Below, one piece after another: positions 36,352 to 45,462 of a DNA stretch of 64,000 nt (the first letter of the stretch is position 1; the number at the start of each line of letters is the position of its first letter). The notes under the pieces are model-generated. The model was not told the DNA's origin and did not search any database. It saw only the letters and a list, made by a program, of their open reading frames with translations. The position numbers were made by a program, and so were the translations under genes. The stretch lies in the NCBI RefSeq assembly GCF_010726765.1, contig NZ_AP022602.1, positions 124,001 through 188,000 on the forward strand, in the 5' to 3' direction. The stretch is from Mycobacterium gallinarum (GTDB lineage: Bacteria > Actinomycetota > Actinomycetes > Mycobacteriales > Mycobacteriaceae).

Positions 36352-38078
36352 CGAGCACCGTCTATACCCACGCCACCGTGATCACCTGCAACCGTGCAGG
36401 ATCCACCGCTCAAGCGCTCGCCATCGACAAGGGGCGTATCAGCGCCGTGGGCAGCGACCCCCACGTCCGCCGCGAAGCTGGCCCAGACGCTACCGTGGTG
36501 GACCTCGACGGCGCCACGGTGATGCCGGGCTTCATCGACACCCACCCCCACCTACTGCACTTCGGAGTGATCGCCCAACCGTTGGTCGATCTAGCCGATG
36601 CTGTCGACCACAAAGACATCGCCGCACGCATCACCGCCCGCGCTCAGACAACACCACTGGGGGAGTGGATCATGACGACCCCGGTGGGGGAGCCGCACTA
36701 CTTTCTGCGGCGCTCGTACCGTGACCTCGCCGAGGGCGTCTTACCCGACCGAGTCGTCCTCGACCGCGCGGCGCCGCACCATCCGGTGTTCATTCAGGCG
36801 TGGGCACCAGTCATCCCGAACACCTGCGTTCTCAATAGTGCAGGATTGCAACGCCTGGAAATCCACCGTCGCACCGCCGACCGTGTCGGTGATGTGTGGG
36901 TCGAAAAGGACGCCGCCGGTGAACCCACCGGGCGGCTACACGGTGCGGTCACCCTTTACTACAACAACGACGACTATATGAATAGCCTGTTGCGGCACCT
37001 ACCGCTGTTGCAGCCCAACGCTTTCGAGCCTGGTGTGATACGTGCAATGCGAGAAGCCAACGCGCGCGGTGTCACCACCGTCTACGAAGCCCACGCGATG
37101 GACTTCTCCCACATCGAGCTCTATCAGTGGTTGCGCAGCACCGATCAGCTCAGCGTTCGCGTGCAGTGCGCACCGGAAGCGCACATCTACGGCATGCCCG
37201 ACGACCAACCTGTCGACGGCGACCGCCTGCTGTCCCGCCTTCAGCGCGCCGCTCATTTGGTCGACCGCGACGATGACATGCTGCGCATCGACGGCGTCAC
37301 CATCGGCCGCGGCGGATCCTGCCACTCCGGCCAATTACTCCTGCGCGAGCCGTACCGGGGACCGTTCGGGGCCATGACCACGGGCCGATCGTTCGTGCCC
37401 GCAGACACCGTTGAAAACGTGATGCGGTTCTGCCTCGCGAGCGGCCTGCGCCTGAACATGATGATCGCGGGCAACGGCGAGTTGGACATCTACCTCGACC
37501 AGCTCGAGCACCTCAAGGGACCGCTACGCGCAGAGGACCGCCCGTGGATCGTCCAGCACGCCGCGGTCGCCGAACCACACCAGATCACCCGCCTGGCCGA
37601 ACTCGGTCTGGACCTCACCACCACCATGTCGTTCTCCTGGGGCAAAGGCGAGCTATTCGCTGAGCGGATCGGGGAACACATCCTCGAACATCTCGTTCCG
37701 CTGCAGCGCTTCCTGGCTTCTGGGCTAACCGTGGGCTGTGGCACCGACTGGGGCCCCAAGAACGTCTTCGAACACCTCGCCTTAGCAGTCGAACCACGTT
37801 ATTGCGCGACCGGACGGCGTGCCGCTACCCCCGGGATCGCTCGCACCGATGCCCTCGCCGCGTGGACGAGGACCGCAGCGCAAGTGCTGGGCTGGAGCGA
37901 CATCGGAAGTCTAAATGTCGGGAACCACGCAGACATGATCGTCGTGGACCGAAACCCCCTCACCTGTCGCATCGCCGACCTGCCGGACACCCGCGTGCTG
38001 GCGACAATGCTCAACGGCGGGTGGCTCGCTGATCCCGCGACGGACGGTGCCGAAGTGCCCTCAAAGCCTCTCAAATAA
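36348..38078 (+). CDS. YtcJ-type amidohydrolase
   Basis: The 576-residue metal-dependent hydrolase belongs to the amidohydrolase-3 group. The first metal motif is GFIDTHPHLLHF, later His ligands are in VYEAHAMDF and VQHAAVAEPH, and the terminal Asp region is VGCGTDWGP. Relatives act on N-formyl or other amide substrates and on dehydrated aromatic products. It is coupled to the hydroxylase by a four-base overlap. Nothing ties it to copper or the cell wall, so it seems a separate metabolic module. Confidence 0.88.
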   Translation: MTSTVYTHATVITCNRAGSTAQALAIDKGRISAVGSDPHVRREAGPDATVVDLDGATVMPGFIDTHPHLLHFGVIAQPLVDLADAVDHKDIAARITARAQTTPLGEWIMTTPVGEPHYFLRRSYRDLAEGVLPDRVVLDRAAPHHPVFIQAWAPVIPNTCVLNSAGLQRLEIHRRTADRVGDVWVEKDAAGEPTGRLHGAVTLYYNNDDYMNSLLRHLPLLQPNAFEPGVIRAMREANARGVTTVYEAHAMDFSHIELYQWLRSTDQLSVRVQCAPEAHIYGMPDDQPVDGDRLLSRLQRAAHLVDRDDDMLRIDGVTIGRGGSCHSGQLLLREPYRGPFGAMTTGRSFVPADTVENVMRFCLASGLRLNMMIAGNGELDIYLDQLEHLKGPLRAEDRPWIVQHAAVAEPHQITRLAELGLDLTTTMSFSWGKGELFAERIGEHILEHLVPLQRFLASGLTVGCGTDWGPKNVFEHLALAVEPRYCATGRRAATPGIARTDALAAWTRTAAQVLGWSDIGSLNVGNHADMIVVDRNPLTCRIADLPDTRVLATMLNGGWLADPATDGAEVPSKPLK

Positions 38079-38300
38079 CACCTTGCATAAGTAGAACGCT
38101 GTGCATGTCGATCGTGGCCGGCAAAAGCGTTGGAGACCGCATGATGGTGTCGCTCATCGAGCTACGACACGCCGGAGCGAGTCGCGCCAAGCCACACTGA
38201 TCACCCCCGCGAGCCGCCCGCACCCGCGGGCCTCGCCTCGCACCCGACGCTTTCGTTCAGCGTTAGCGCTCCGCGGTGTGTCGAAGCGCGCCATGATACC

Positions 38301-38319
38301 TACGTAACGGGATAGTAGG
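38301..38319. promoter_or_regulatory. Shared operator before the LdtMt1-like gene
   Basis: TACGTAACGGGATAGTAGG matches in both halves with two changed bases. It lies 35 bases before the start codon. The rest of 38079-38300 shows no gene. Confidence 0.68.
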
Positions 38320-38354
38320 TTGTGGCAGGACCGGTGCTCGGGAAGGAAGGCGCA

Positions 38355-39110
38355 ATGATTAAGGGGGTTCGCATCGCGTTTGTCATGGTGAGTGCCGCAG
38401 TCATCGCGGTCGGCAGCTCAGCTGCGGTCGGTGCGCCAGTCGCCGCGTCAATGAGCCGTCCCGCGCTTGTTGTGGACATCTCGCCCGGACCTGGCCAGGT
38501 GGTCGGAATCGCTCAGCCAATCACGGTGCGTTTCGACGGCCCGGTCGCCGACCGCGCGTCCGCTGAGCGCGTGATTACGGTCGAGTCGCCCATGCCGGTG
38601 TCGGGCCGATTTACCTGGTTGGGGGACCGCGTCGTGGAGTGGCAGCCAGAAGGGTTCTGGCCGGCCTATACGCCAGTGACAGTGACTGTGGGCGGCATGT
38701 CGACCAGCTTCGAGGTTGGCGCAGCGGTGATGGCCGTCGCGTCGATCTCTGCGCACACGTTCACTGTCAGTATCGACGGCGAGACGATTCGAGAGATGCC
38801 GGCGTCGCTCGGAAAGCCTGGCTTCGACACCCCGCAGGGCGATTTCAGGGTGCTGGAGAAGCAACGCAATGTGACGTTCGATTCACGCACCATCGGCATT
38901 CCGCTCGATTCACCGGAGGGTTACCTGATTGACGGCGAGTACGGGGTGCGGATTACGTGGGGCGGTGTTTACGTGCATTCGGCTCCATGGTCCGTCGGCT
39001 CTCAGGGCAAGGCGAATGTCAGCCACGGATGCATCAATCTAAGTCCCGAGAATGCGGCGTGGTATTTCGAAACGGTGGGCATCGGGGATCCGGTTATTGT
39101 GCAGGCTTGA
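38355..39110 (+). CDS. L,D-transpeptidase, LdtMt1-like
   Basis: The 251-residue protein has a signal peptide, one immunoglobulin-like domain and a YkuD domain with SHGCINLS; the catalytic Cys is at residue 226. LdtMt1 of M. tuberculosis also has 251 residues with Cys226, so this is a close counterpart. It makes 3-3 crosslinks and matters in that species during starvation. ATG 38355 follows GGAAGGA. The operator lies 35 bases upstream; the multicopper oxidase follows after 81 bases and may be co-transcribed. Confidence 0.94.
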   Translation: MIKGVRIAFVMVSAAVIAVGSSAAVGAPVAASMSRPALVVDISPGPGQVVGIAQPITVRFDGPVADRASAERVITVESPMPVSGRFTWLGDRVVEWQPEGFWPAYTPVTVTVGGMSTSFEVGAAVMAVASISAHTFTVSIDGETIREMPASLGKPGFDTPQGDFRVLEKQRNVTFDSRTIGIPLDSPEGYLIDGEYGVRITWGGVYVHSAPWSVGSQGKANVSHGCINLSPENAAWYFETVGIGDPVIVQA

Positions 39111-39191
39111 TGGCCGAAATCTTATGAGCGCCTAGCGAAGAAGTGTCCGGTTGTGTGGCTATTCAGTTCTGGCCCTAGGAGAGGCAACTTG

Positions 39192-42100
39192 ATGCAGCGC
39201 ACTTGGACTAAAGCAATCTTGGGCATTGCACTCGCTGTTGCCATGGCGACGACCGCCCTTACCGCGTCTTGCAGCTCCGACGAGGGGTCGGAAGTGTTGA
39301 CGGGCGTTAACGCGGGTCCAGATGGTAAGCCGGCCCCATTCAAAGAGCCGGTCAGGTTGTCCAGCAAGGACGGCGTCCTCGAGGTGCGGCTGTCGGCGCA
39401 TCAGGGCACGGTCAGCCTCGACACAGTCAAGAAACCGGTAAGCAGCTTCTTGGTGTTCGGCTATGAGCTGATTCAAGGCACGAGCTCGGACGGATCGACC
39501 TCGGGCGACAACATGTACCCTGCCCCGACCTTGCGGGTGGAACCCGGCGAGAGACTTATCATTTACTACGACAACGACTTACAAGGTCTGACCATCCCCG
39601 ATTTCAACGACCCGGCGATGACACCGGCGGGTGGCGAAGTCCCGATCTACCCGCCGGCACTGACCTCGGCGCCGCTGAATCTGCATACCCACGGCTTACA
39701 CGTGAGCCCGTCAGGTAATGCCGACAACGTCCTGGTGTCCATACCGGCGGGCATGGGCAACACCTTCGACTACGCGGTGCCCACCGACATGCCCAACGGC
39801 CTGTACTGGTATCACCCCCATCGGCACATGGTGAGCGCCCAGCAGGTGTACGGCGGATTGGCCGGCTTGCTGGAAATTGGCCGGCCCGACGGCAATTTGC
39901 CCCTGGTGACGAAGAACAACATACCGATTCGCGATATGGCGCTGCAGTACAACTTCGTCTTCGACAGGAAGGGCGGTGGTCACGAGCTGAACAACCCCTA
40001 CTGGGAGCAATGGGTGAGCACACTCAAGCCGCCGGAAGGCTCGCAACTCGCCGACGGCACCTACTCCCCGAGTCTGGCCCCGGTGAACTTCTCGGAATCA
40101 ACGAAAGGCGCCGAGTACTTCACCAACTGGTACGCCGGTCCGCTGTCTCCCCAAAATCACAGGGGACAGAATCAGTTCATACCCCAGAATCTGCAGACAT
40201 TCACCAGTCCATCGAAGACCGTGCCCGCCGACCCCGGGCTACCGGACAATCAGCGCGATGTGCAATTCACTGTCAACGGCCAGTTCCAGCCAGAGTTGAA
40301 GGTCAAGCCAGGCCAAACTGAGATATGGGTGCTTGCGAACATGAGCGACATTGCCTACATGCCAATCAGACTGACCGAGACAGCCACAGGCAACCACCCG
40401 AAGTTCTCGATCGTCGGGCAGGACGGCAACCCCTACACGCAGGTGCAGCGACCCGTGGACGGCGATGGGACCTATCTCGAGATCCCGCCGGGGTCGCGTT
40501 ATGCCATCGCGGTGACCATGCCCAAGACGGGCGATCTCGTTGTCGACATGCCGCCGAAAGACGGTGTCAAGGGGATCTCAGAACCGGCTGTCCTGTACAC
40601 CAATAACGAAACCAAGAACGCTCCGGCCGTGCTGGGGACAGTGACCATCGACCCCAAGTACATCAGCGCGCGAGATGGCTTCTTCACATTTCCTACGCAA
40701 ATCCTCCTTCGCGCGACCCCCGAGAGCGGCGAGGGACAAACGACACCTTTCGAGCCCGGCCAGAATCTAGGCGCCTACACATCCTTCGTCGACACAGCAG
40801 CGATGACGCCCGATATCAAACGTACACTTGACATCTCGGGTGGCTTCGGCAACAAGAAGGCTAGTGACAACGATCCCAAGGCATTCACCTATGAGTTCGA
40901 AGACAACATCTTCCCGTACGTCCCGTTGATACAGCCGCGGCTCAACTCTGTCGAGGAATGGTCGATCACCAACTACAACAACGACGGACACCCGATGCAC
41001 ATCCACGTCAATGATTTCCAGGTGATGGAAGTGGTGAACCCCCTCGCGGGAACCAGGACCGGCGTCCAGCCGTGGGGGTTGGACAACGCCAACGTTCCTC
41101 CGCCCGTGATCGATGAAAACGAGAACCCGCTCGTGCCCGCGTCATTGACGTTGCGCTCTAAATTCACTGAGTACAAGGGAACTTTCGTCATACATTGTCA
41201 CCGGTTGAATCATGAGGACAACGGACTGATGGCGATCGTCAACGTGATTCCCGAAGTGTCGACATATGCGGTCGCCCAGCCTGGATCACCAGGCAAACCT
41301 GCAACGGTGCGGATACACGACGGCAGCGGTGACAAAGTGCTGGGCTTCGTAACCCCGTTCCCCTCCTTCGAGGGCACTCCTTCAGTGGCGATGGCCGACG
41401 TGAATGGCGACATGATTCTCGACCTCATAGTCGGCACGGGTGGAGGTGTTGACCCCGAGGTGGTGGTCTACGACGGCAACGACGCCGCCGACGGCCGATT
41501 CACGTCGGAAATCACGCGATTTGCGCCCTTCGACGCCGGCTTGCGAGGCGGAGTCAACGTGGCTGGCGCAGACATCGACGGAAACGCGTTGGCCGACAAC
41601 ATCATCGTGGGAACGGGTCCAGGCATCGAATCGCAGGTGAAAGTATTCTCATCCGATCTCCCCGCGGAGAGGGACCAGGCGCCCGACGTGTTCTCCGCCT
41701 TCACACCGTATCCCGGCTCGAAATCCGGTGTCTCTGTCGCTACGGGAATGGTGGAGCTAGGGTCCGGCCGGGAAAGCATCGTCGCGGCTCCCGGGCCGGG
41801 AGATGCTCCGCAAGTCAAGACCTTCCGTTTCGACCTGTTTAAACCGACAGCGAGATCGCAGGCCAATGGCACCGCCACAGAGCATTCAGGCAAGCCGAAC
41901 GAGCCGAGAATAACCTCACAGTTCATGGCCTACGACGAGAACTACACGGGCGGAGTGTCATTGACTACCGGATGGGTAGTCGGGGCTGAGGGTGGCGCCA
42001 AGAGCATCATTACCGGTCAACTGGCCGGGGATGGCACCGTGCGGGTCTGGTCCACTGGTTCGCGTTTGGACGGCCAGCCCGCCTCGTATCTCAGGAACCC

Positions 42101-42368
42101 GAATGACCACGAGGGACCTCTTGAGTATGCCCAGATCTCATCGTTCGCGCCGTTCAACGACGGCGCGGACGGAGTGACAGTCGCGACCAGCAGCACCCCC
42201 TACGGCGCGGATCTACTCCTTAGTGGCGGGGTGACCGGCGGCACCGAGGTACGCAAGTATGGGCTCGTTCCCGCAGGGCCGGGCATGACGACCGTGGTGC
42301 CCAAATTGTTGACCACGCTTCCGACTCTTCCCGACGTCTCTGGCGCGGTCCCCATGGCGGGTCGCTAG
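39192..42368 (+). CDS. Lipoprotein multicopper oxidase with C-terminal beta-propeller-like repeats
   Basis: The protein has 1058 residues: a lipoprotein signal ending LTASC, then a multicopper oxidase (about 30-700) with all copper motifs, NLHTHGLH, WYHPHRHM, HPMHIHVNDF and the type-1 site HCHRLNHEDNGLM. The last 330 residues form at least four repeats of the type FxPFxxxxGGVxVAxADxxGDxxxDxIVGTGxG, like FG-GAP/VCBS propeller blades with Asp-rich calcium loops. The enzyme probably oxidises Cu(I) or phenols at the cell surface. ATG 39192 follows AGGAGAGG. The propeller extension is unlike MmcO/CueO-type enzymes of about 500 residues. Confidence 0.9.
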   Translation: MQRTWTKAILGIALAVAMATTALTASCSSDEGSEVLTGVNAGPDGKPAPFKEPVRLSSKDGVLEVRLSAHQGTVSLDTVKKPVSSFLVFGYELIQGTSSDGSTSGDNMYPAPTLRVEPGERLIIYYDNDLQGLTIPDFNDPAMTPAGGEVPIYPPALTSAPLNLHTHGLHVSPSGNADNVLVSIPAGMGNTFDYAVPTDMPNGLYWYHPHRHMVSAQQVYGGLAGLLEIGRPDGNLPLVTKNNIPIRDMALQYNFVFDRKGGGHELNNPYWEQWVSTLKPPEGSQLADGTYSPSLAPVNFSESTKGAEYFTNWYAGPLSPQNHRGQNQFIPQNLQTFTSPSKTVPADPGLPDNQRDVQFTVNGQFQPELKVKPGQTEIWVLANMSDIAYMPIRLTETATGNHPKFSIVGQDGNPYTQVQRPVDGDGTYLEIPPGSRYAIAVTMPKTGDLVVDMPPKDGVKGISEPAVLYTNNETKNAPAVLGTVTIDPKYISARDGFFTFPTQILLRATPESGEGQTTPFEPGQNLGAYTSFVDTAAMTPDIKRTLDISGGFGNKKASDNDPKAFTYEFEDNIFPYVPLIQPRLNSVEEWSITNYNNDGHPMHIHVNDFQVMEVVNPLAGTRTGVQPWGLDNANVPPPVIDENENPLVPASLTLRSKFTEYKGTFVIHCHRLNHEDNGLMAIVNVIPEVSTYAVAQPGSPGKPATVRIHDGSGDKVLGFVTPFPSFEGTPSVAMADVNGDMILDLIVGTGGGVDPEVVVYDGNDAADGRFTSEITRFAPFDAGLRGGVNVAGADIDGNALADNIIVGTGPGIESQVKVFSSDLPAERDQAPDVFSAFTPYPGSKSGVSVATGMVELGSGRESIVAAPGPGDAPQVKTFRFDLFKPTARSQANGTATEHSGKPNEPRITSQFMAYDENYTGGVSLTTGWVVGAEGGAKSIITGQLAGDGTVRVWSTGSRLDGQPASYLRNPNDHEGPLEYAQISSFAPFNDGADGVTVATSSTPYGADLLLSGGVTGGTEVRKYGLVPAGPGMTTVVPKLLTTLPTLPDVSGAVPMAGR

Positions 42369-42410
42369 GTGGACTTACGAAGAAGTGCCGGTGCGCGCCG
42401 TCGCAGAACG

Positions 42411-43817
42411 CTAGGCGCCAAAGAGTAGGTAGAGGCCGAGGAACGAATACCCAACCATGGTCAGCAACAACATCAGCTGCCCGGTCAGTTGGTGTCCCGC
42501 TGGCAACACTTGCAAGGCTTTGTCGTGCGCGGCAACAACTCCGGCGATGTGACCCGCAACAACGCAAAAAACTTTGATTGTTGACAACGCCGCGGGATGA
42601 AGCGATAGCCAATAGTTCGCATCCCAGGCATCCAACCCGAACAGTTGCCATCCGTTGTCCAGTGGGTCGGCCAGAAGGAGTACCGTTTCCTGGCCGCGCT
42701 CAATGAGGTACGACAGGTAGTGGGCAAACACGTAGCCCACGACGATGGGAATCAGAGTATGCGCCATTTGCCCGGGAAGTTGGCGGCGCTGTTGCCGGTC
42801 TATCCCGCCAGCGGCCCGGGCTGCTACCCAGAACGTCACTGCGACACTAACAATGAACGACAGTAGGCCGGCCGTGCGTAGCAGCGTGCCGCCGACGACT
42901 GCAGAGACGAGCGGGAAGGAGGCCTCGTGGTCGTAGACGAAGTTTTCGACCGGCGGCATCGCGGAGAAGCTGTCGAACGCGGTGGATCCCAGGAGCACGG
43001 CAAGCACGGCCAGCAGTCCCGGCCGCACGGGCATCGACGGCAGGTGGTCAAGCGGATTGCCGACAGCGATCAGACGGGTGCCGGTGTTACGCCGCAATGG
43101 CGACAGCCGCGAAACCACCACGCTGTACACCTCGAAGGGGTCCGCGCGGGCGAACCACCGCTGCCCGTATAGCAGTGCGCCACCCATCATCACCGCGACG
43201 TAGACCACGAGCCAGATCTTGATAGCGGTCAGCGTCCCGTAATTTGGGCTCGCCAACTCGAGCCAAACGAACGCGAACAAACCAAGCGCTGCGGGCCAGT
43301 ACCCCCACTTCGTAGGATAGTGCAGCTTGCGAGCCGACCCGTTCCCGAATTTCCTTTGACAGCTATCGATTAGGCGATAGACGGTTCCCGTCGGCGAGAC
43401 GACCCGCCACACCGGCCCGATGGCGAGTGAAACTGCCACCAGCCCCACCCACAGCAGGACATAGAAGACTCCCCGAAGAGGGTTCAACGCATCCTGCGGT
43501 CCAACTACCGTCGCGACTGCGACCCAGGCTGTGAACAGCAACGCGCCGATCGCGGCGATCCAGCGAATCGCCTGTGAGTCCACGGTGTGCGTCACCCACG
43601 CCGGTAGCGCACGGCCGGACTTTGCGGGATCGAAACGGGGCTTTCTCCACCCAAAGGCCAAGATCACGAAAGTGAACGTCAGTGCCGATGTCGCGCCGAT
43701 CAACACCAAAGACATCGGCACCGGGAGATCGGAGGGTCCGCCGACACCGTGTGCTAGGATCGCCGCGTCCTCTGCCCAGATCATAGCCGGACTTGCAAAC
43801 CAGTAGCTGTGCAACAT
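42411..43817 (-). CDS. Polytopic membrane protein of unknown function, paralogue B
   Basis: The 468-residue protein is a full-length paralogue of the protein at 1741-3111, sharing AHGVGG-DLPVP, GPVWRVVSP, RWFARADPFEVYSVVVSRL, GSTAFDSFS, AHYLSYLIERGQETV and YTFTGLYLLFG-like ends. It lacks an obvious operator and ribosome binding site. In the first copy a cupredoxin gene overlaps its start; here the matching position holds only a degraded version, so this copy may have lost its partner. Confidence 0.78.
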   Translation of the reverse strand: MLHSYWFASPAMIWAEDAAILAHGVGGPSDLPVPMSLVLIGATSALTFTFVILAFGWRKPRFDPAKSGRALPAWVTHTVDSQAIRWIAAIGALLFTAWVAVATVVGPQDALNPLRGVFYVLLWVGLVAVSLAIGPVWRVVSPTGTVYRLIDSCQRKFGNGSARKLHYPTKWGYWPAALGLFAFVWLELASPNYGTLTAIKIWLVVYVAVMMGGALLYGQRWFARADPFEVYSVVVSRLSPLRRNTGTRLIAVGNPLDHLPSMPVRPGLLAVLAVLLGSTAFDSFSAMPPVENFVYDHEASFPLVSAVVGGTLLRTAGLLSFIVSVAVTFWVAARAAGGIDRQQRRQLPGQMAHTLIPIVVGYVFAHYLSYLIERGQETVLLLADPLDNGWQLFGLDAWDANYWLSLHPAALSTIKVFCVVAGHIAGVVAAHDKALQVLPAGHQLTGQLMLLLTMVGYSFLGLYLLFGA

Positions 43818-44155
43818 AAGTCGTGCACGTCGATGCGGCCACAGCCAAGGCGATCATGGGTCAACATGAACACCTGCCCCGGGTGGACCTGCACGTTGAA
43901 GGTGTGTTTCCGGCATTGAAGTGAATGCAGTTGATCGGCGCCATCGCCGTGGGCCTGTAGCACGACGCGGATGCCGCTGTGGCCGTGTCCGCGGTTGTGA
44001 TCGCAATGATCGCTGCCTCGGCCCGACGGCGCGAATGCGATGGCGAGACAGTGGCATGGCCCCGCATGCCGACACACGTAGGGCCTGCGGACGATGAATG
44101 CACGGTTGGTTAGCGTCTGCACGGCAACTACGCATGAGGCGTGTCCGGGGGGCAC
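43781..44155 (-). pseudogene. Degraded cupredoxin lipoprotein paralogue
   Basis: The last 50 codons align without gaps over 33 positions to the cupredoxin at 1.3 kb: LHSLQCRKHTFNVQVHPGQ against LHVHAVPEHTFQVEPRPGQ, and DVHDL against ELHDL. The histidines of the LHVHAVPEH site are mostly lost. The N-terminal part has no signal peptide and reads like shifted frame. It overlaps the start of membrane paralogue B just as in the intact pair. Confidence 0.55.
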
Positions 44156-44177
44156 ACCATCTGAGCGTGGAGCCTCG

Positions 44178-45041
44178 CTAACCCGTCACGACCCGGGGTA
44201 CTTCAATGCTGTTCTCCTGCACAATTATTGGATCGCCGACGTTCACCGTATTGAAATACCACTCCGCGTCCTCAGTGCTCAAGCCGATACAGCCATGGCT
44301 CACATTCTCGTACCCGAGTGAATTTACAGCCCACGGCGCTGAATGCACGAACAGGCCGCGAGCAGTGAAACGAATGGCGTACTCCACGTCAAGCAGGTAG
44401 CCGTCCGGCGAGTCGATAGGGATGCCGACGCTGCTCGAATCCATGACTATGTCGCGCTCCCTCGCCAAGACGGTGTAGGTACCCACAGGCGTCGGATATG
44501 CGGGCCTACCCATCGAAGCCGGGAACACGCCGGGCTTTCCCCAGTTGGCCCGGTGGTGTGGCGAAGGCAGTTCTGACGGCGGTACGCCATCGATGGTCAC
44601 TGTAAACGTCTTGTCTGCGACATTGGCAACGCCAATAACTGCGGCACCTGTCTGGAAGTTGGTTAGCGGGATGTTGCGTACCGAAAGGGCGATCGCGCTG
44701 TGGGCAGGCCAGAACTGGTCGGGAACCCATTGCACGACGTTGTCGTCGACCCATTCGAACTTGCCGGTCATCACAGGCGACGATTCAATGTCGATGGCGC
44801 GCTCCGCCTTACGCTTGTCGGCGACCGGCGCGCTGAACGTCACCACGACGGGCTGTGCTACTCCGACGACATCGCCCTTCGCCGGTCGTACCGAAGCAAT
44901 AGGCGGGTGGTAAAAGGGTTTCGCCGTCGCGGAAGGTAAGTACGACGGGCTCGCCGCCAGGACACTGTTTCCGGGCGGACCCGAAGCCACAATCGCATTC
45001 ATCGCGATCGCTGCAAGAGCACACAGAACAACCCCACGCAT
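44178..45041 (-). CDS. L,D-transpeptidase, LdtMt3-like in size
   Basis: The 287-residue protein has a signal peptide, an immunoglobulin-like domain and a YkuD domain. The active site reads SHGCIGLS (Cys about 251): the Asn usual two residues after the Cys is Gly here, whereas the other three copies keep Asn. A short insertion (SPHHRANWGKPG) precedes the PASMGRP segment. The effect on activity is unknown. A 33-base palindromic operator lies 160 bases upstream. Confidence 0.9.
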   Translation of the reverse strand: MRGVVLCALAAIAMNAIVASGPPGNSVLAASPSYLPSATAKPFYHPPIASVRPAKGDVVGVAQPVVVTFSAPVADKRKAERAIDIESSPVMTGKFEWVDDNVVQWVPDQFWPAHSAIALSVRNIPLTNFQTGAAVIGVANVADKTFTVTIDGVPPSELPSPHHRANWGKPGVFPASMGRPAYPTPVGTYTVLARERDIVMDSSSVGIPIDSPDGYLLDVEYAIRFTARGLFVHSAPWAVNSLGYENVSHGCIGLSTEDAEWYFNTVNVGDPIIVQENSIEVPRVVTG

Positions 45042-45462
45042 AGCCTACGTTCCTTCGAAATTACAATGGTGTCAATTCGATCGTAGAGCGGCGGGGTCGA
45101 TTCGATGTGTAGGTGCGCCTTCGCAATTCGGTCAAGGATCAGTCACGCTTCGGCCACAGCGAATGAAATCGACCATGTTGCTATCGTGGCCTCGCCGACG
45201 AATATACGTATCTACGTGGTAGATACGTATATTGTTCGGAAGTAGCTGCTCTCGAACCAAGGCTGCTGCGATCTGCAGAGCTTTCGGTTTCAGTCATGCT
45301 GCTCTGGGTTACACGGCAGCCGCCCAATCAGCTTAGCGCGGCGAGTCGCCTCCGAGGCCGGACGATCCGCAGTGTGGGCGTGCGGCATAACTGGGAAGAG
45401 CGCTCTCAATCTGACCACCCAGATCGACCGACAGCCACGACCGGTCATACGGCGCTGCTTGC
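45042..45462. promoter_or_regulatory. 421-base gene-free region upstream of the L,D-transpeptidase
   Basis: I find no supported gene here. The only strong signal is the palindrome at 45201-45233. Confidence 0.5.
45201..45233. promoter_or_regulatory. Perfect 33-base palindromic form of the shared operator
   Basis: Two 15-base arms (AATATACGTATCTAC and its complement) flank GTG without a mismatch. It contains the TACGTAN-N7-GTAGA motif on both strands and matches the 31860 palindrome except in the spacer and outer bases. Confidence 0.75.

Noticed and set aside
39130..42395. Short shared sequence CGAAGAAGTG on both sides of the multicopper oxidase gene
   Set aside because: Only about ten bases match, at 39.13 and 42.38 kb; too short to call insertion-site duplication.
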